Shown: positions 1 through 8,855, numbered from the stretch's first letter. The stretch: DNA of 64,000 bases from Tistlia sp040905785 (GCF_040905785.1 NZ_JBBDQW010000005.1:137943-201942), one strand, 5' to 3'. Notes: generated by a model from the sequence alone, not told the origin. A program made the numbers and translations.

Positions 1-1
1 C

Positions 2-1060
2 CTAAGCCTCTTGCTGCAGTGCGGTCAACAGAAAGCGACGAATATTCGAAAAGATTTGCCGGTCGTGACATTCCGAAAATTGCGACGGCATGACCAGGGT
101 TGTCGCTTTCTGTCGGGCGCCCGGCTCAAGCCCTGGACCAGCCGGATCCTTGCCCCCCAGCATCTGGCCGCGCAGCCAGGTCGCCTGCCGTTTGGCGTAG
201 CGGCGCGTCGCCGCCTGCCCGGCGGCGATCGCGTCGGCGAGGCCGGCTTCGCCGGCCAGGTGCCGCGCCAGCTCCGGCAGGCCGACCGCCTTCATCGCCG
301 GCAGTCCCGGGTCGAGCCGCCGCGCCAGCAGCGCCGCCACCTCCTCGAGCGCGCCGCCCGCCACCATCGCCTCGAAGCGGGCGTCGATCGTGGCGTTCAG
401 GACGACGCGGTCGGGCAGCAGGACGACATGTAGGAAGCGGAAGGGTGGCGCGGCGCCGGCGGCGCCCCGCTGCCAGTCGGCGAGCGGCCGGCCGGTCGCC
501 TCCAGCACTTCCCAGGCGCGCAGGTGGCGCTGCCGGTCGTTCGGGTGCAGCCGCGCGCTGGCCGGGTCGCGGGCCAGCAGGGCCGCGCGGAAGCCGGCCG
601 GCCCGAGCGCCTGCCAATCCCGCGCCGCGGCCTCGCGCAGCGCCGCGGGCACCGGCGGCACCGCCGCGATTCCCTGCTCCAGCACCTTGAGGTAGAGGCC
701 GGTGCCACCGGCCAGCACCGGCAGCCGTCCGGCCGCCGCGGCCGCCGCCATCTCGGCCAGCGCCAGGGTGCGCCAGCGCCCGGCCGTGCAGCGCTCCGCC
801 GCCGACAGAGCGCCATAGAGGCGGTGCGGTGCCCGCCCCAGCGCCGCCGGCCCGGGCTGTGCGGTGAGCAGCGGCAGCTCGCGGTAGACCTGCAGGGCGT
901 CGGCGTTGATCACCGTGCCCCCGAAGCTCTCGGCGATCGCCAGGGCCAGGGCGGACTTGCCGCTCGCCGTCGGGCCGGCGACGATCACGGCCGGCGGCCG
1001 GCGCGGCGCAGCGGGCCCGGCGGCGGTGCCGCGCGGCTCATTGAGGCTTGTCGGGGCCAT
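2..1060 (-). CDS. miaA: tRNA dimethylallyltransferase MiaA
   Basis: Transfers a dimethylallyl group from DMAPP to N6 of A37 in tRNAs that read UNN codons. The protein has 352 residues, slightly longer than the usual 300-320. Visible features are the P-loop GPTASGKS (residues 29-36), the NADALQVY segment that replaces the usual DSxQVY, the GGTGLYL motif, and ARRYAKRQ-like basic residues near the C-terminus (TRRYAKRQATWLRG). I chose the ATG at 1060; the open frame continues upstream, but only as low-complexity antisense of serB. About 40 extra C-terminal residues follow the conserved core. It is divergent from serB, with 25 bp between the starts. Confidence 0.95.
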   Translation of the reverse strand: MAPTSLNEPRGTAAGPAAPRRPPAVIVAGPTASGKSALALAIAESFGGTVINADALQVYRELPLLTAQPGPAALGRAPHRLYGALSAAERCTAGRWRTLALAEMAAAAAAGRLPVLAGGTGLYLKVLEQGIAAVPPVPAALREAAARDWQALGPAGFRAALLARDPASARLHPNDRQRHLRAWEVLEATGRPLADWQRGAAGAAPPFRFLHVVLLPDRVVLNATIDARFEAMVAGGALEEVAALLARRLDPGLPAMKAVGLPELARHLAGEAGLADAIAAGQAATRRYAKRQATWLRGQMLGGKDPAGPGLEPGARQKATTLVMPSQFSECHDRQIFSNIRRFLLTALQQEA

Positions 1061-1085
1061 GGCCTGCCCTCTATAGGACGCCGCC

Positions 1086-1991
1086 ATGTCGTTTGTCGTC
1101 ACCCTGCTGGCCGATCCGCGCGGCGTGCCCGTCACGGCGGCCGAGGTCGAGGCCGCGCGCGGTACGCTCGGTCGCGCCGGCGCCGAAGTCGGCGCGCCGG
1201 ACTGGCTGGCCACCGGCCTGGCCTGCGACCTGCCCTTCGAAGGGCTCTCGCCCGAGGCCTCGGAGACGGCGCTGCGGGTCGCCTTCGACGGCCAGGCCAT
1301 CGACATCGGGGCGCAGCCGACCGCCGGACGGCGCAAGCGGCTGCTGGTCGCCGACCTGGAGTCGACGATCATCGCCCAGGAGATGCTGGACGAGCTGGCC
1401 GAGCGGCGCGGCCTGCGCGCCGAGATCTCGGCAATCACCGAGCGGGCGATGCGCGGAGAGCTGGATTTCGAGGCGGCGCTGGCCGAGCGCGTCGCGCGTC
1501 TTGCCGGCCTGGAGCGCGCGACCCTCGAGGAGGCGGCCGCGGCGATCACCTTGGACACCGGGGCAACCGCGCTGCTCGGCACCATGAAGGCCGGCGGCGC
1601 CGAGACCGCCCTGGTCTCCGGCGGCTTCCTCTGCTTCGCGGAACCGGTCGCCGCGGCGCTCGGCTTCGATCACTGCCGGGCCAACCGCCTGGAGCTGGTC
1701 GAGGACCGCCTGACCGGACGGACGCTCGGCCCGATCCTGGGCCGCGAGGCCAAGCTGGAGGCCCTGAACGAGCTGCTGGCGGCGGGCGGGCTGGCGGCGG
1801 AGGCGGCCTGCGCCGTCGGCGACGGCGCCAACGATCTGGCGATGCTGCGCGCCGCCGGGCTGGGGGTGGCCTACCGGGCCAAGCCGGTCGTGCGGGCGGC
1901 GGCGCCCTTCCGGCTCGACCATGCCGACCTGACCGGGCTGCTCTACCTGCAGGGCTACCGGCGCGAAGAGTTCGTCTACTCCGGCGGCTGA
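1086..1991 (+). CDS. serB: Phosphoserine phosphatase SerB
   Basis: HAD-superfamily enzyme catalysing the last step of serine biosynthesis. It has 301 residues: an N-terminal ACT-like region of about 80 residues and then the HAD core. Motif I reads VADLESTII (residues 88-96), so the nucleophile D90 is present, but the residue two places on, normally Asp in DxDST, is Glu92. Motif II is the VSGGF serine (S178), and the Mg-binding GDGAND is at 245-250. The D-to-E change at the acid/base position is encoded by GAG and is unambiguous. The rest of the family signature is intact, so I still call it SerB. Confidence 0.93.
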   Translation: MSFVVTLLADPRGVPVTAAEVEAARGTLGRAGAEVGAPDWLATGLACDLPFEGLSPEASETALRVAFDGQAIDIGAQPTAGRRKRLLVADLESTIIAQEMLDELAERRGLRAEISAITERAMRGELDFEAALAERVARLAGLERATLEEAAAAITLDTGATALLGTMKAGGAETALVSGGFLCFAEPVAAALGFDHCRANRLELVEDRLTGRTLGPILGREAKLEALNELLAAGGLAAEAACAVGDGANDLAMLRAAGLGVAYRAKPVVRAAAPFRLDHADLTGLLYLQGYRREEFVYSGG

Positions 1992-2058
1992 GCCGCGCTG
2001 CGACCCCTGCCGGCGGCACCGGCCGAGCCCGCCCTCTGCGGCCCCGGCCGGAAAGCCG

Positions 2059-3555
2059 TCACTCGCTGTTTCCGACCCGCAGTGGCACCCACTGGCGCTC
2101 GCCGCCGCGCGAGATCAGCAGGGTGGCGGTGTTGCGGCCGTCCTCGCGGGTCGCCTCGAACTCGCCGGCGACCTCCGAGGGGTTGCCGACCGGGTTCTGG
2201 TTGACCTCGATGATGACGTCGCCCTCGCGCAGGCCGCGCTCGGCCGCCGGGCTGTCCGGCTTCACCTCGGTGACCAGCACCCCGGCCAGCTCCTCGGTCA
2301 ACCCGTACTCCTGGCGCAGTTCCTCGGTGAGCTCGGCCAAGCCGAGCCCGAGGCCCGAGAGGTCCTCGCGTTCCGGGCCAGGCTGCGCCCGGCCGGGGAC
2401 CGCAGCGGCGAACTGCGCCTCGTCGAGCTGGCCGAGCTCGACCTGGACGGTCCGCTCCTCGCCGCGGCGCACGACCTTGACCGGCACGCTCTTGCCGATC
2501 GCCGTCGCGGCGACCATGCGCGGCAGCTCGCTCATCTCCTCGACCAGCCGGCCGTCGAACTCGACGATGACGTCGCCGTCCTCGATGCCCGACTCGGCGG
2601 CGGGACCGCCCGGCGTGACCGTCGCGACCAGCGCGCCGCGGGCGGTGCCCAGGCGCAGGCCTTCGGCGAGCTCGGGCGTCACCGTCTGGATGCGCACGCC
2701 GAGCCAGCCGCGCCGGACCTCGCCATGCTCGCGCAGGGAATCGATGACGCTGCGCGCTATCGCCGAGGGTACCGCGAAGCCGATGCCGATCGAGCCGCCG
2801 GTCGGCGAGAAGATCGCCGTGTTGATGCCGACGACCTCGCCGTCGATGTTGAACATCGGGCCGCCGGAGTTGCCGCGGTTGATCGCGGCGTCGGTCTGGA
2901 GATAGTCGTCGTAGCGGCCGCCGATCTCGCGACCGCGCGCCGAGACGATGCCGGCCGTCACCGTGCCGCCGAGCCCGAAGGGGTTGCCGATCGCCACGAC
3001 CCAGTCGCCGATGCGGAGCGCGTCGGAATCGCCCCAGCGGGTCGCCGGCAGCTGGCGATCCGTCTCGACCTTGAGCAGCGCGAGGTCGGTCGCCGGATCG
3101 GTGCCGACCAGCGTCGCCGGCAGGATCGTGTTGTCGGTCAGGCGCACCGAGATCTCATCGGCGCCGTCGATGACGTGGTTGTTGGTGACGATGTAGCCCT
3201 CGGCGTCGACGATGAAGCCGGACCCCAGGGCGTTGTCGCGCCGTCGCGGCGCCGGCGCCTCGTCGGGCGCGCCGCGGCGCTCCAGGAACTCCCGGAACAG
3301 CTCCTCCAGCTCGTCCGGGATGCCTTCCGGCAGCACGTCGCCGAGGCCCGGCCCGTCCGGCCGGGCGGACCGGGTGACGCTGGTCTGGACGTTGACCACC
3401 GTGTCGATCAGCGGCTCGACCAAGTCGGCGAAGCTTTCCGGCGCCGAGCGCGCCGTGGCGGGCGAGGCGGCCGCCAAGCAGGCGGCGGCCAGCACCAGGA
3501 GCGCAGGCCCGAGATTGCGGAGCGGCGCGGCGGCGAAGTGGGTCAGGTTCGGCAT
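2059..3555 (-). CDS. degP: Do-family periplasmic serine endopeptidase (DegP/DegQ-like)
   Basis: Trypsin-like quality-control protease of the periplasm, 498 residues. An N-terminal signal peptide (hydrophobic stretch about residues 15-31, likely cleavage near ATA-RS) precedes the protease domain. The catalytic triad is visible: H127 in TNNHVID, D157 in ATDLALLKVE and S230 in RGNSGGP. Two PDZ domains follow (about 265-355 and 390-490). It is downstream of hflK-hflC-DUF2065 on the same strand with a 193-bp gap, the common alphaproteobacterial order. DegP and DegQ cannot be told apart from sequence alone, so the symbol is nominal. Confidence 0.93.
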   Translation of the reverse strand: MPNLTHFAAAPLRNLGPALLVLAAACLAAASPATARSAPESFADLVEPLIDTVVNVQTSVTRSARPDGPGLGDVLPEGIPDELEELFREFLERRGAPDEAPAPRRRDNALGSGFIVDAEGYIVTNNHVIDGADEISVRLTDNTILPATLVGTDPATDLALLKVETDRQLPATRWGDSDALRIGDWVVAIGNPFGLGGTVTAGIVSARGREIGGRYDDYLQTDAAINRGNSGGPMFNIDGEVVGINTAIFSPTGGSIGIGFAVPSAIARSVIDSLREHGEVRRGWLGVRIQTVTPELAEGLRLGTARGALVATVTPGGPAAESGIEDGDVIVEFDGRLVEEMSELPRMVAATAIGKSVPVKVVRRGEERTVQVELGQLDEAQFAAAVPGRAQPGPEREDLSGLGLGLAELTEELRQEYGLTEELAGVLVTEVKPDSPAAERGLREGDVIIEVNQNPVGNPSEVAGEFEATREDGRNTATLLISRGGERQWVPLRVGNSE

Positions 3556-3748
3556 CTGTCGGTCCTAGGCTCCCTTGGGGCGGTTTCGACGGCGGTGCGG
3601 CGCGCTCTTGCGGCCGGCCCTCCCCGTTCTGCAGTGGTCGTAGTCCGGCCTGCATCAAGATGGTCCCCGCAGGGCCTCGGGGCAACGCCCGACGCACCGG
3701 AACGTTGCGCAAGCATTCTGGAAGCGGCGCTCCGGCACCGCCCGCCGC

Positions 3749-3946
3749 TCAAGAGAGCAGCAGCCAGAGCAGGAAGAGGCCGATCGACGCCGACAGCAGG
3801 CCGCCCCATCGCAGCGCTTCCGGAGGCACCTCGGCGAGCCGCTCCAGCAGCCGACGCGGCGCGCCGGGGGCGACCGCGACGAACAGCCCCTCGAGGACCA
3901 TGACCATCGCCAGCGCCGCGATCAGCAGGGTCCCGAAATCGACCAT
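3749..3946 (-). CDS. DUF2065 family small membrane protein
   Basis: A 65-residue protein with two predicted membrane helices (about residues 7-25 and 47-64) separated by a short basic and proline-containing loop. Members of DUF2065 sit beside hflC in many alpha- and gammaproteobacteria, as here, 52 bp downstream of hflC. Function is unknown; the position suggests a role with the HflKC membrane complex or the downstream protease. ATG start at 3946. Confidence 0.85.
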   Translation of the reverse strand: MVDFGTLLIAALAMVMVLEGLFVAVAPGAPRRLLERLAEVPPEALRWGGLLSASIGLFLLWLLLS

Positions 3947-3998
3947 CGACCGTCACCCTCTCCCCGGGCGTCCGTGCCGGCCGCTGCCGCCCGGCCCG

Positions 3999-5042
3999 TC
4001 ACTGGGTCGTGGCGGGCGCCGGCTCGGCACTTCCCGAGGCCGGGGCGGCAGCCCCGGACTGGGTCCCGGACTGGGTCCCGGACTGGGTCCCCGACTCGGC
4101 CCCAGACTCGGCCCCCGACTCGGCGCCGGCGGCAGGCGACGCCGTGCCGGGCTCGAGCGGCCGCTGGTTCACGTCGCTGCGGAAGAACCGGAAGAACTCG
4201 CCCTCCGGCGGCAGCACGAAGCGCGTGGTCTGCGGCTGCAGGGCCGCTTCGTAGGCCTGCATGGTCCGGTAGAACTCGAAGAAGGCCGGGTCCTGACCGA
4301 AGGCGCCGGCCAGGATGTTCGTCCGCTCGGCCTCGCCGTCGCCGCGCAGGATCTCCGCCTGCCGCTGCGCCTCGGCCTGGATGACGATGGCCTGGCGGTC
4401 GGCCTCGGCGGTGATCGTCTGGAACTGCTCCTCGCCCTGGGCGCGGAACTCGGCGGCGTCGCGCTCGCGCTCTGCCCTCATGCGGGCATAGACCGCCTCG
4501 CTGACCTCGGGCAACAGATCGGCACGCACGATACGCACGTCGAGCACCTCGATGCCGAAGTTCGACTGCTCGGTGTTGACGGATGCGTTCACGTTGCTGG
4601 TGATCTGCGCCATCAGGTCGTCGCGCTCTTCGGAGAGGATCGCGGTCAGCACCGACTTGCCGAGCACGCTGCGCAGGGAGTTGTTGACGATCGGCTCCAG
4701 CCGGTTGCGCAGGTTGGCCTCGGAGATCGCGACACGGATGAACTGCTGCGGCTCGGTGATGCGGTAGCGCACGAAGGAGTCGACCGTCAGGCGCCGCTGG
4801 TCCGCGAGCACGATCGTCTCGGCCTCGGGGTCGAGGTTGAGCACCCGCCGCTCCAGGTACTGGACGTCCTGGATGAAGGGCACCTTGAAGTGCAGGCCCG
4901 GCTCGGAGATCGTCCGCTGGATCGCGCCGAACTGCACGATCACGGCCTGCTGGGTCTGATGCACGGTGAAGGTGGCGAGGTAGACCAGGATGGCGAGTGC
5001 CACCAGGACGACGCCGCCGATCAATAGCGCGTTGGATCGCAT
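3999..5042 (-). CDS. hflC: Protease modulator HflC
   Basis: SPFH/prohibitin-family membrane protein that forms a large complex with HflK and restrains the FtsH protease. It has 347 residues: one N-terminal membrane anchor (about 5-25), the SPFH domain (about 25-190), and a helical coiled-coil region rich in Arg, Glu, Ala and Gln (about 190-250). The C-terminal tail carries an unusual low-complexity repeat, three GAES units followed by three GTQS units, encoded by six tandem 12-bp repeats. Start is ATG at 5042, 15 bp after hflK. Confidence 0.95.
   Translation of the reverse strand: MRSNALLIGGVVLVALAILVYLATFTVHQTQQAVIVQFGAIQRTISEPGLHFKVPFIQDVQYLERRVLNLDPEAETIVLADQRRLTVDSFVRYRITEPQQFIRVAISEANLRNRLEPIVNNSLRSVLGKSVLTAILSEERDDLMAQITSNVNASVNTEQSNFGIEVLDVRIVRADLLPEVSEAVYARMRAERERDAAEFRAQGEEQFQTITAEADRQAIVIQAEAQRQAEILRGDGEAERTNILAGAFGQDPAFFEFYRTMQAYEAALQPQTTRFVLPPEGEFFRFFRSDVNQRPLEPGTASPAAGAESGAESGAESGTQSGTQSGTQSGAAAPASGSAEPAPATTQ
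4056..4127. repeat. Six tandem 12-bp repeats in the 3' end of hflC
   Basis: Three perfect copies of GGACTGGGTCCC (4056-4091) are followed by three near-identical copies of the sister unit NGACTCGGCNCC (4092-4127). Read on the minus strand they encode GAES x3 then GTQS x3 in the HflC tail. The unit is a multiple of three, so copy-number change would keep the frame. Confidence 0.9.
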
Positions 5043-5057
5043 GGCTGTCGCCCTCCT

Positions 5058-6215
5058 CTACTGCTGGCCGCCGGAAGCGCCGTTCGATTCCGGCGCGAGC
5101 AGCCGGTCGAACGGTACGATCGGCTGAGTGCCGTTGCCCCCGTCGCCGAGGTCGAAAATCACCTTGTTGGCGTTGCCGAGCACGTTCTGCATGGTCTCCA
5201 GGTAGAGGCGCTTGCGAGTCACGTCCGGGGCCAGGCGATAGGCCTCGTAGACGCTGCTGAAGCGGTCGGCCTCGCCGCTTGCCTCGGCGACGACGCGCTG
5301 CTTGTAGGCCTGGGACTCCTCGATCGTGCGCCGTGCCTGGCCACGGGCCTCCGGGATCACCCGGTTGCGGTAGGCGTCGGCCTGGTTGCGCTTGGTGTCG
5401 AGGTCCTGGCGGGCGCGCTGCACCTCCTCGAAGGCGTCGGCCACCGGCTGCGGCGGCTGGACGTTCTGCATGTTGATCGCGGTGATCGTCACGCCGGCCT
5501 GGTACTCGTCGAGGATGCGCTGGAGGGTTTCGCGGGTGCGCTGGGCGACCGCCTCCTTCTCCGTGGCGATCAGCGGCAGGATGTCGGTGCGGCCGACGAT
5601 CTCGCGCATCGCGCTCTCGGCCGCCAGCTTCACGGTCAGCTCCGGGTCGCGGATGTTGAACAGGAACTGGCCGGCGTTGAAGATGCGCCACTGCACGGAA
5701 AAGTCGATGTCGATGATGTTCTGGTCGCCGGTCAGCATCAGGCTCTCGCGGGGCAGGTCGCTGACCGTCCCCGTGTTGCGCGTGTTGCCGCCGCGCACGA
5801 CGTAGCCGACGTCGATCTGGCGGACCTCGTCGACCTGCGGCGTGATCGCCGTCTCGATCGGCCAGGGCAGGTGCCAGTGCAGGCCCGGTTGTGCCAGGTT
5901 CTCCTGGTTGACCCACTGACCGAAACGCAGCACGACGCCCTGCTCGCCCGGATTGACCCGGTAGAAGCCGGACAGCATCCAGATCACCAGCACGACCGCG
6001 ATGCCGATCATCAGGCCGCGGCCGTTGAAGCCGCCGCCGGGCAGCAGCTGCTTGAGCCGGTCCTGACCCTTGCGGATCACGTCATCGAGGTCGGGCGGCT
6101 TGGAGCCGCCGAAGCCACCCCCACCGCCGCCCGCCGGGGGCCGACCCCAGGGACCGCGGCCGCCGGAGCCGCTGCCCCATGGTCCACCACCTCCGTTGGA
6201 CGATTGCCAGGGCAT
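5058..6215 (-). CDS. hflK: FtsH protease activity modulator HflK
   Basis: Partner of HflC in the membrane-bound HflKC complex around FtsH. The 385-residue protein starts with a glycine- and proline-rich cytoplasmic segment (about 1-40, several GG runs), then a membrane helix (about 69-88), the SPFH domain beginning at the VNPGEQGVVLRFG segment, and a long helical region rich in Arg, Glu and Gln. The C-terminal end (PESNGASGGQQ) is flexible. It is first in the hflK-hflC-DUF2065 run and divergent from mrp across 142 bp. ATG at 6215. Confidence 0.95.
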   Translation of the reverse strand: MPWQSSNGGGGPWGSGSGGRGPWGRPPAGGGGGGFGGSKPPDLDDVIRKGQDRLKQLLPGGGFNGRGLMIGIAVVLVIWMLSGFYRVNPGEQGVVLRFGQWVNQENLAQPGLHWHLPWPIETAITPQVDEVRQIDVGYVVRGGNTRNTGTVSDLPRESLMLTGDQNIIDIDFSVQWRIFNAGQFLFNIRDPELTVKLAAESAMREIVGRTDILPLIATEKEAVAQRTRETLQRILDEYQAGVTITAINMQNVQPPQPVADAFEEVQRARQDLDTKRNQADAYRNRVIPEARGQARRTIEESQAYKQRVVAEASGEADRFSSVYEAYRLAPDVTRKRLYLETMQNVLGNANKVIFDLGDGGNGTQPIVPFDRLLAPESNGASGGQQ

Positions 6216-6260
6216 CCCCGATCACTCCCTCTTCGCTGATTTGATTTATCCGGCACCCTG

Positions 6261-6285
6261 TGGGATTGACCGCGGGGCAATCCCA
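6261..6285. promoter_or_regulatory. 8-bp perfect inverted repeat between hflK and mrp
   Basis: TGGGATTG and CAATCCCA are separated by nine bases (ACCGCGGGG), in the 142-bp divergent promoter region. The symmetry suits a dimeric regulator, but I do not recognise the regulator. It could also be a 5'-leader hairpin of either transcript. Confidence 0.4.
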
Positions 6286-6357
6286 TATCGGCCCCGCGAG
6301 CGTCCGGATCGCGTTCGCGTGCCCCGGAATATCGTGTAACAGGGGGAGAATTCAAGC

Positions 6358-7509
6358 ATGAGCGGACCGAGCGAGGCACAGGTGCTCGATGCGCTGCGGC
6401 TGGTGATGGAGCCGGACGGCGGCAAGGACCTTGTTTCCGCGGGCATGATCTCCGGCCTCGTGGTCAAGGACGGCAACGTCGGCTTCGCCATCGAGGTCGA
6501 CCCGCGCCGCGGCCCGCAGCTCGAGCCGCTGCGCAAGTCGGCGGAGCGCGCGGTCGAGGCGCTGCCCGAGGTCCTGTCGGTCACCGCCGTGCTGACCGCG
6601 CACAAGCGCGGTGCCGCGCCCGGCGCCTCCGGACCGGCGCCGGCCGCGCGCCAGGCCCAGGGTATGGGAGGTCAGGCTACTGGCGGTCAGGGCGCGCAGC
6701 GCGCGCTGGTGCCCGGCGTCAAGACCATCGTCGCGATCGCCAGCGGCAAGGGCGGCGTCGGCAAGTCGACGACGGCGACCAACCTCGCGCTCGCGCTCTC
6801 GACCCTGAAGCTGAAGGTCGGCATGCTCGACGCCGACATCTACGGTCCCTCCCAGCCGCGCATGATGGGCATCAGCGGCCGGCCCAGCTCGCCCGACGGC
6901 AAGACGCTGAAGCCGATGGAGAACTTCGGCGTGAAGTGCATGTCGATGGGCTTCCTGGTCGCCGAGGACACGCCGATGATCTGGCGCGGTCCGATGGTCC
7001 AGTCGGCCCTGTCGCAGATGCTCCGCGACGTCGACTGGGGCGAGCTCGACGTCTTGATCGTCGACATGCCCCCCGGCACCGGCGACGCCCAGCTGACCAT
7101 GTCCCAGCAGGTCCCGCTGTCGGGCGCGGTCATCGTCTCGACGCCGCAGGACATCGCGCTGCTCGACGCGCGCAAGGGCCTCAACATGTTCCGCAAGGTC
7201 GACGTGCCGGTGTTCGGCATCGTCGAGAACATGAGCCTCTACATCTGCCCGAGCTGCGGCCATGAGGCGCACATCTTCGGCCACGGCGGCGCCCGGACCG
7301 AGGCCGAGAAGCTGGGCGTGGACTTTCTCGGCGAGGTGCCGCTCGACATCGAGATCCGCGAGACCTCCGACGGCGGCCGGCCGATCGTCGTCTCGCATCC
7401 GGACAGCCCGCACGCCCAGGTCTACCTGGCGATCGCCGGCAAGATCCGCGACAAGCTGTTCGGCCCCGACGCCGAGAAGCGCGAAGGCCCTCGGATCGTG
7501 ATGGACTAG
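6358..7509 (+). CDS. mrp: Mrp/ApbC-family P-loop ATPase, iron-sulfur carrier
   Basis: Scaffold/carrier for Fe-S cluster assembly. It has 383 residues: an N-terminal MIP18/DUF59-like domain (about 5-80), a linker, and an ATPase domain with the deviant Walker A GKGGVGKS (130-137). Further motifs are the VDMPPGTGDAQ switch segment and the CPSC pair at about 296-299 that ligates the cluster between two subunits. ATG at 6358, preceded by a good AGGGGGAGAA ribosome site. The stop codon lies in a 15-bp tandem duplication. Convergent with glcF. Confidence 0.95.
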   Translation: MSGPSEAQVLDALRLVMEPDGGKDLVSAGMISGLVVKDGNVGFAIEVDPRRGPQLEPLRKSAERAVEALPEVLSVTAVLTAHKRGAAPGASGPAPAARQAQGMGGQATGGQGAQRALVPGVKTIVAIASGKGGVGKSTTATNLALALSTLKLKVGMLDADIYGPSQPRMMGISGRPSSPDGKTLKPMENFGVKCMSMGFLVAEDTPMIWRGPMVQSALSQMLRDVDWGELDVLIVDMPPGTGDAQLTMSQQVPLSGAVIVSTPQDIALLDARKGLNMFRKVDVPVFGIVENMSLYICPSCGHEAHIFGHGGARTEAEKLGVDFLGEVPLDIEIRETSDGGRPIVVSHPDSPHAQVYLAIAGKIRDKLFGPDAEKREGPRIVMD

Positions 7510-7524
7510 ATCGTGATGGACTAG
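7495..7524. repeat. 15-bp tandem duplication at the mrp/glcF convergent stop codons
   Basis: ATCGTGATGGACTAG occurs twice in direct succession. The first copy holds the mrp stop. The second copy ends in CTAG, whose reverse complement supplies the TAG stop of glcF on the other strand. Both genes therefore end inside one small duplication. Confidence 0.92.
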
Positions 7525-8855
7525 GTGGCCCGGGGCGGCTCGGCGAAAGCCGGGTGGTCCTGCAGCGGCTTCGGCAGCGGCCCGCCCGTCGCCCAGTCGA
7601 GCAGCCCGACCGTGTGCACCACCGGCAGGCCGGTGCCGCCCGCGATCTGGGTGATGCAGCCGATGTTGCCGGTCGCCACCGCCGGCGCCCCGGTGCGCTC
7701 GATGTTGGCGACCTTGCGGTCGCGCAGGGCCCCGGCGAGGGCGGGCTGCAGCAGGTTGTAGACTCCGGCCGAGCCGCAGCAGAGGTGACCCTCCAGGGGT
7801 TCCTTGACCACGAAGCCGGCCGCCTGCAGCAGCGCCTTGGGCTGGCGCCGGATCTGCTGGCCGTGCTGCATCGAGCAGGCCGAGTGGTAGGCGATCGCCT
7901 GGCCGGTCACGCGCCGGTAGTCGAGCGAGCCGAGCTCGTCGAGGAGCTCGGTGACGTCCCGGGTCAGCGCCGAGATCGCCGCCGCGCGGCCGGCCCAGGC
8001 CTCGTCCAGGCGCAGCATGTGTCCGTACTCCTTGACCGTGGTGCCGCAGCCGGAAGCGTTGACGACGACCGCGTCCAGCCCTTCGCCCTCGAGCTCGCGG
8101 GTCCAGGCCTCGACGTTGGCCCGGGCCGAGGCCAGGGCGGGCGCCTCCTTGCCCATGTGGTGGGTCAGGGCGCCGCAGCAGCCGGCGCCGCGGGCGATCA
8201 CGACCTCGACGCCGTGACGGGTCAGCAGGCGGATCGTCGCCTCGTTGATCTCCGGCGCCAGGACCTGCTGCGCGCAGCCTGCGAGCAGGGCGACGCGCAA
8301 CCGACGCGGCCCCTCGGCGGCGAAGACCTGCGGCCGGTCCACCGCGGAGGGTGCCGGCAGCGACGCCGGCGCCAACCGCAGCATGGCCTGGAGCCGGCCG
8401 CCGAGCAGGCCGCCCGCGAGGCCGGCGAAGGGCCGCGCGAACCAGGCCCCGATCAGCGCGAGGCGGAAGGCCCGGGGCCGCGGCAGCAGCCAGGCGAGCA
8501 GGCTGCGCAGCAGGCGGTCGGCCGGCGGCCGCTCGTACTGCTCCTCGATGCGCACGCGCGCCTGGTCGAGCAGGTGCATGTAGTGGACGCTGGCCGGACA
8601 GGTGGTCATGCAGGACAGGCAGGACAGGCAGCGGTCGATGTGGGTCACGGTGCGCACGCTCGGCGCACGCTCCTTCTCCAGCATGTCCTTGATCAGGTAG
8701 ATCCGTCCGCGCGGGCTGTCGAGTTCGTCGCCGAGCAGCACGTAGGTCGGGCAGGTGGCGGTACAGAAGCCGCAGTGCACGCAGGAGCGCAGGATGTCGT
8801 TGGCCTCGGCGATCTCCGGGTCGGCCAGCTGTGCGAGGGTGAAGTCGGTCTGCAT
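7521..8855 (-). CDS. glcF: Glycolate oxidase iron-sulfur subunit GlcF
   Basis: Electron-transfer subunit of membrane-associated glycolate dehydrogenase, 444 residues. Two ferredoxin-type clusters are plain: C25-C28-C31-C35 (CVHCGFCTATCP) and C76-C79-C82-C86 (CLSCLSCMTTCP). Two CCG domains typical of heterodisulfide-reductase-like proteins follow, with CC motifs in GCCGALTHHMG and LCCGSAGVYN. It is the last gene of glcD-glcE-orf-glcF and is separated from glcE by an uncharacterised membrane protein gene. ATG at 8855. Confidence 0.95.
   Translation of the reverse strand: MQTDFTLAQLADPEIAEANDILRSCVHCGFCTATCPTYVLLGDELDSPRGRIYLIKDMLEKERAPSVRTVTHIDRCLSCLSCMTTCPASVHYMHLLDQARVRIEEQYERPPADRLLRSLLAWLLPRPRAFRLALIGAWFARPFAGLAGGLLGGRLQAMLRLAPASLPAPSAVDRPQVFAAEGPRRLRVALLAGCAQQVLAPEINEATIRLLTRHGVEVVIARGAGCCGALTHHMGKEAPALASARANVEAWTRELEGEGLDAVVVNASGCGTTVKEYGHMLRLDEAWAGRAAAISALTRDVTELLDELGSLDYRRVTGQAIAYHSACSMQHGQQIRRQPKALLQAAGFVVKEPLEGHLCCGSAGVYNLLQPALAGALRDRKVANIERTGAPAVATGNIGCITQIAGGTGLPVVHTVGLLDWATGGPLPKPLQDHPAFAEPPRAT

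Noticed and set aside
524..2905. 793-residue plus-strand frame across miaA, serB and the protease gene
   Set aside because: It crosses three well-supported genes and has the Arg/Ala/Pro-rich composition of an out-of-frame GC-rich reading.
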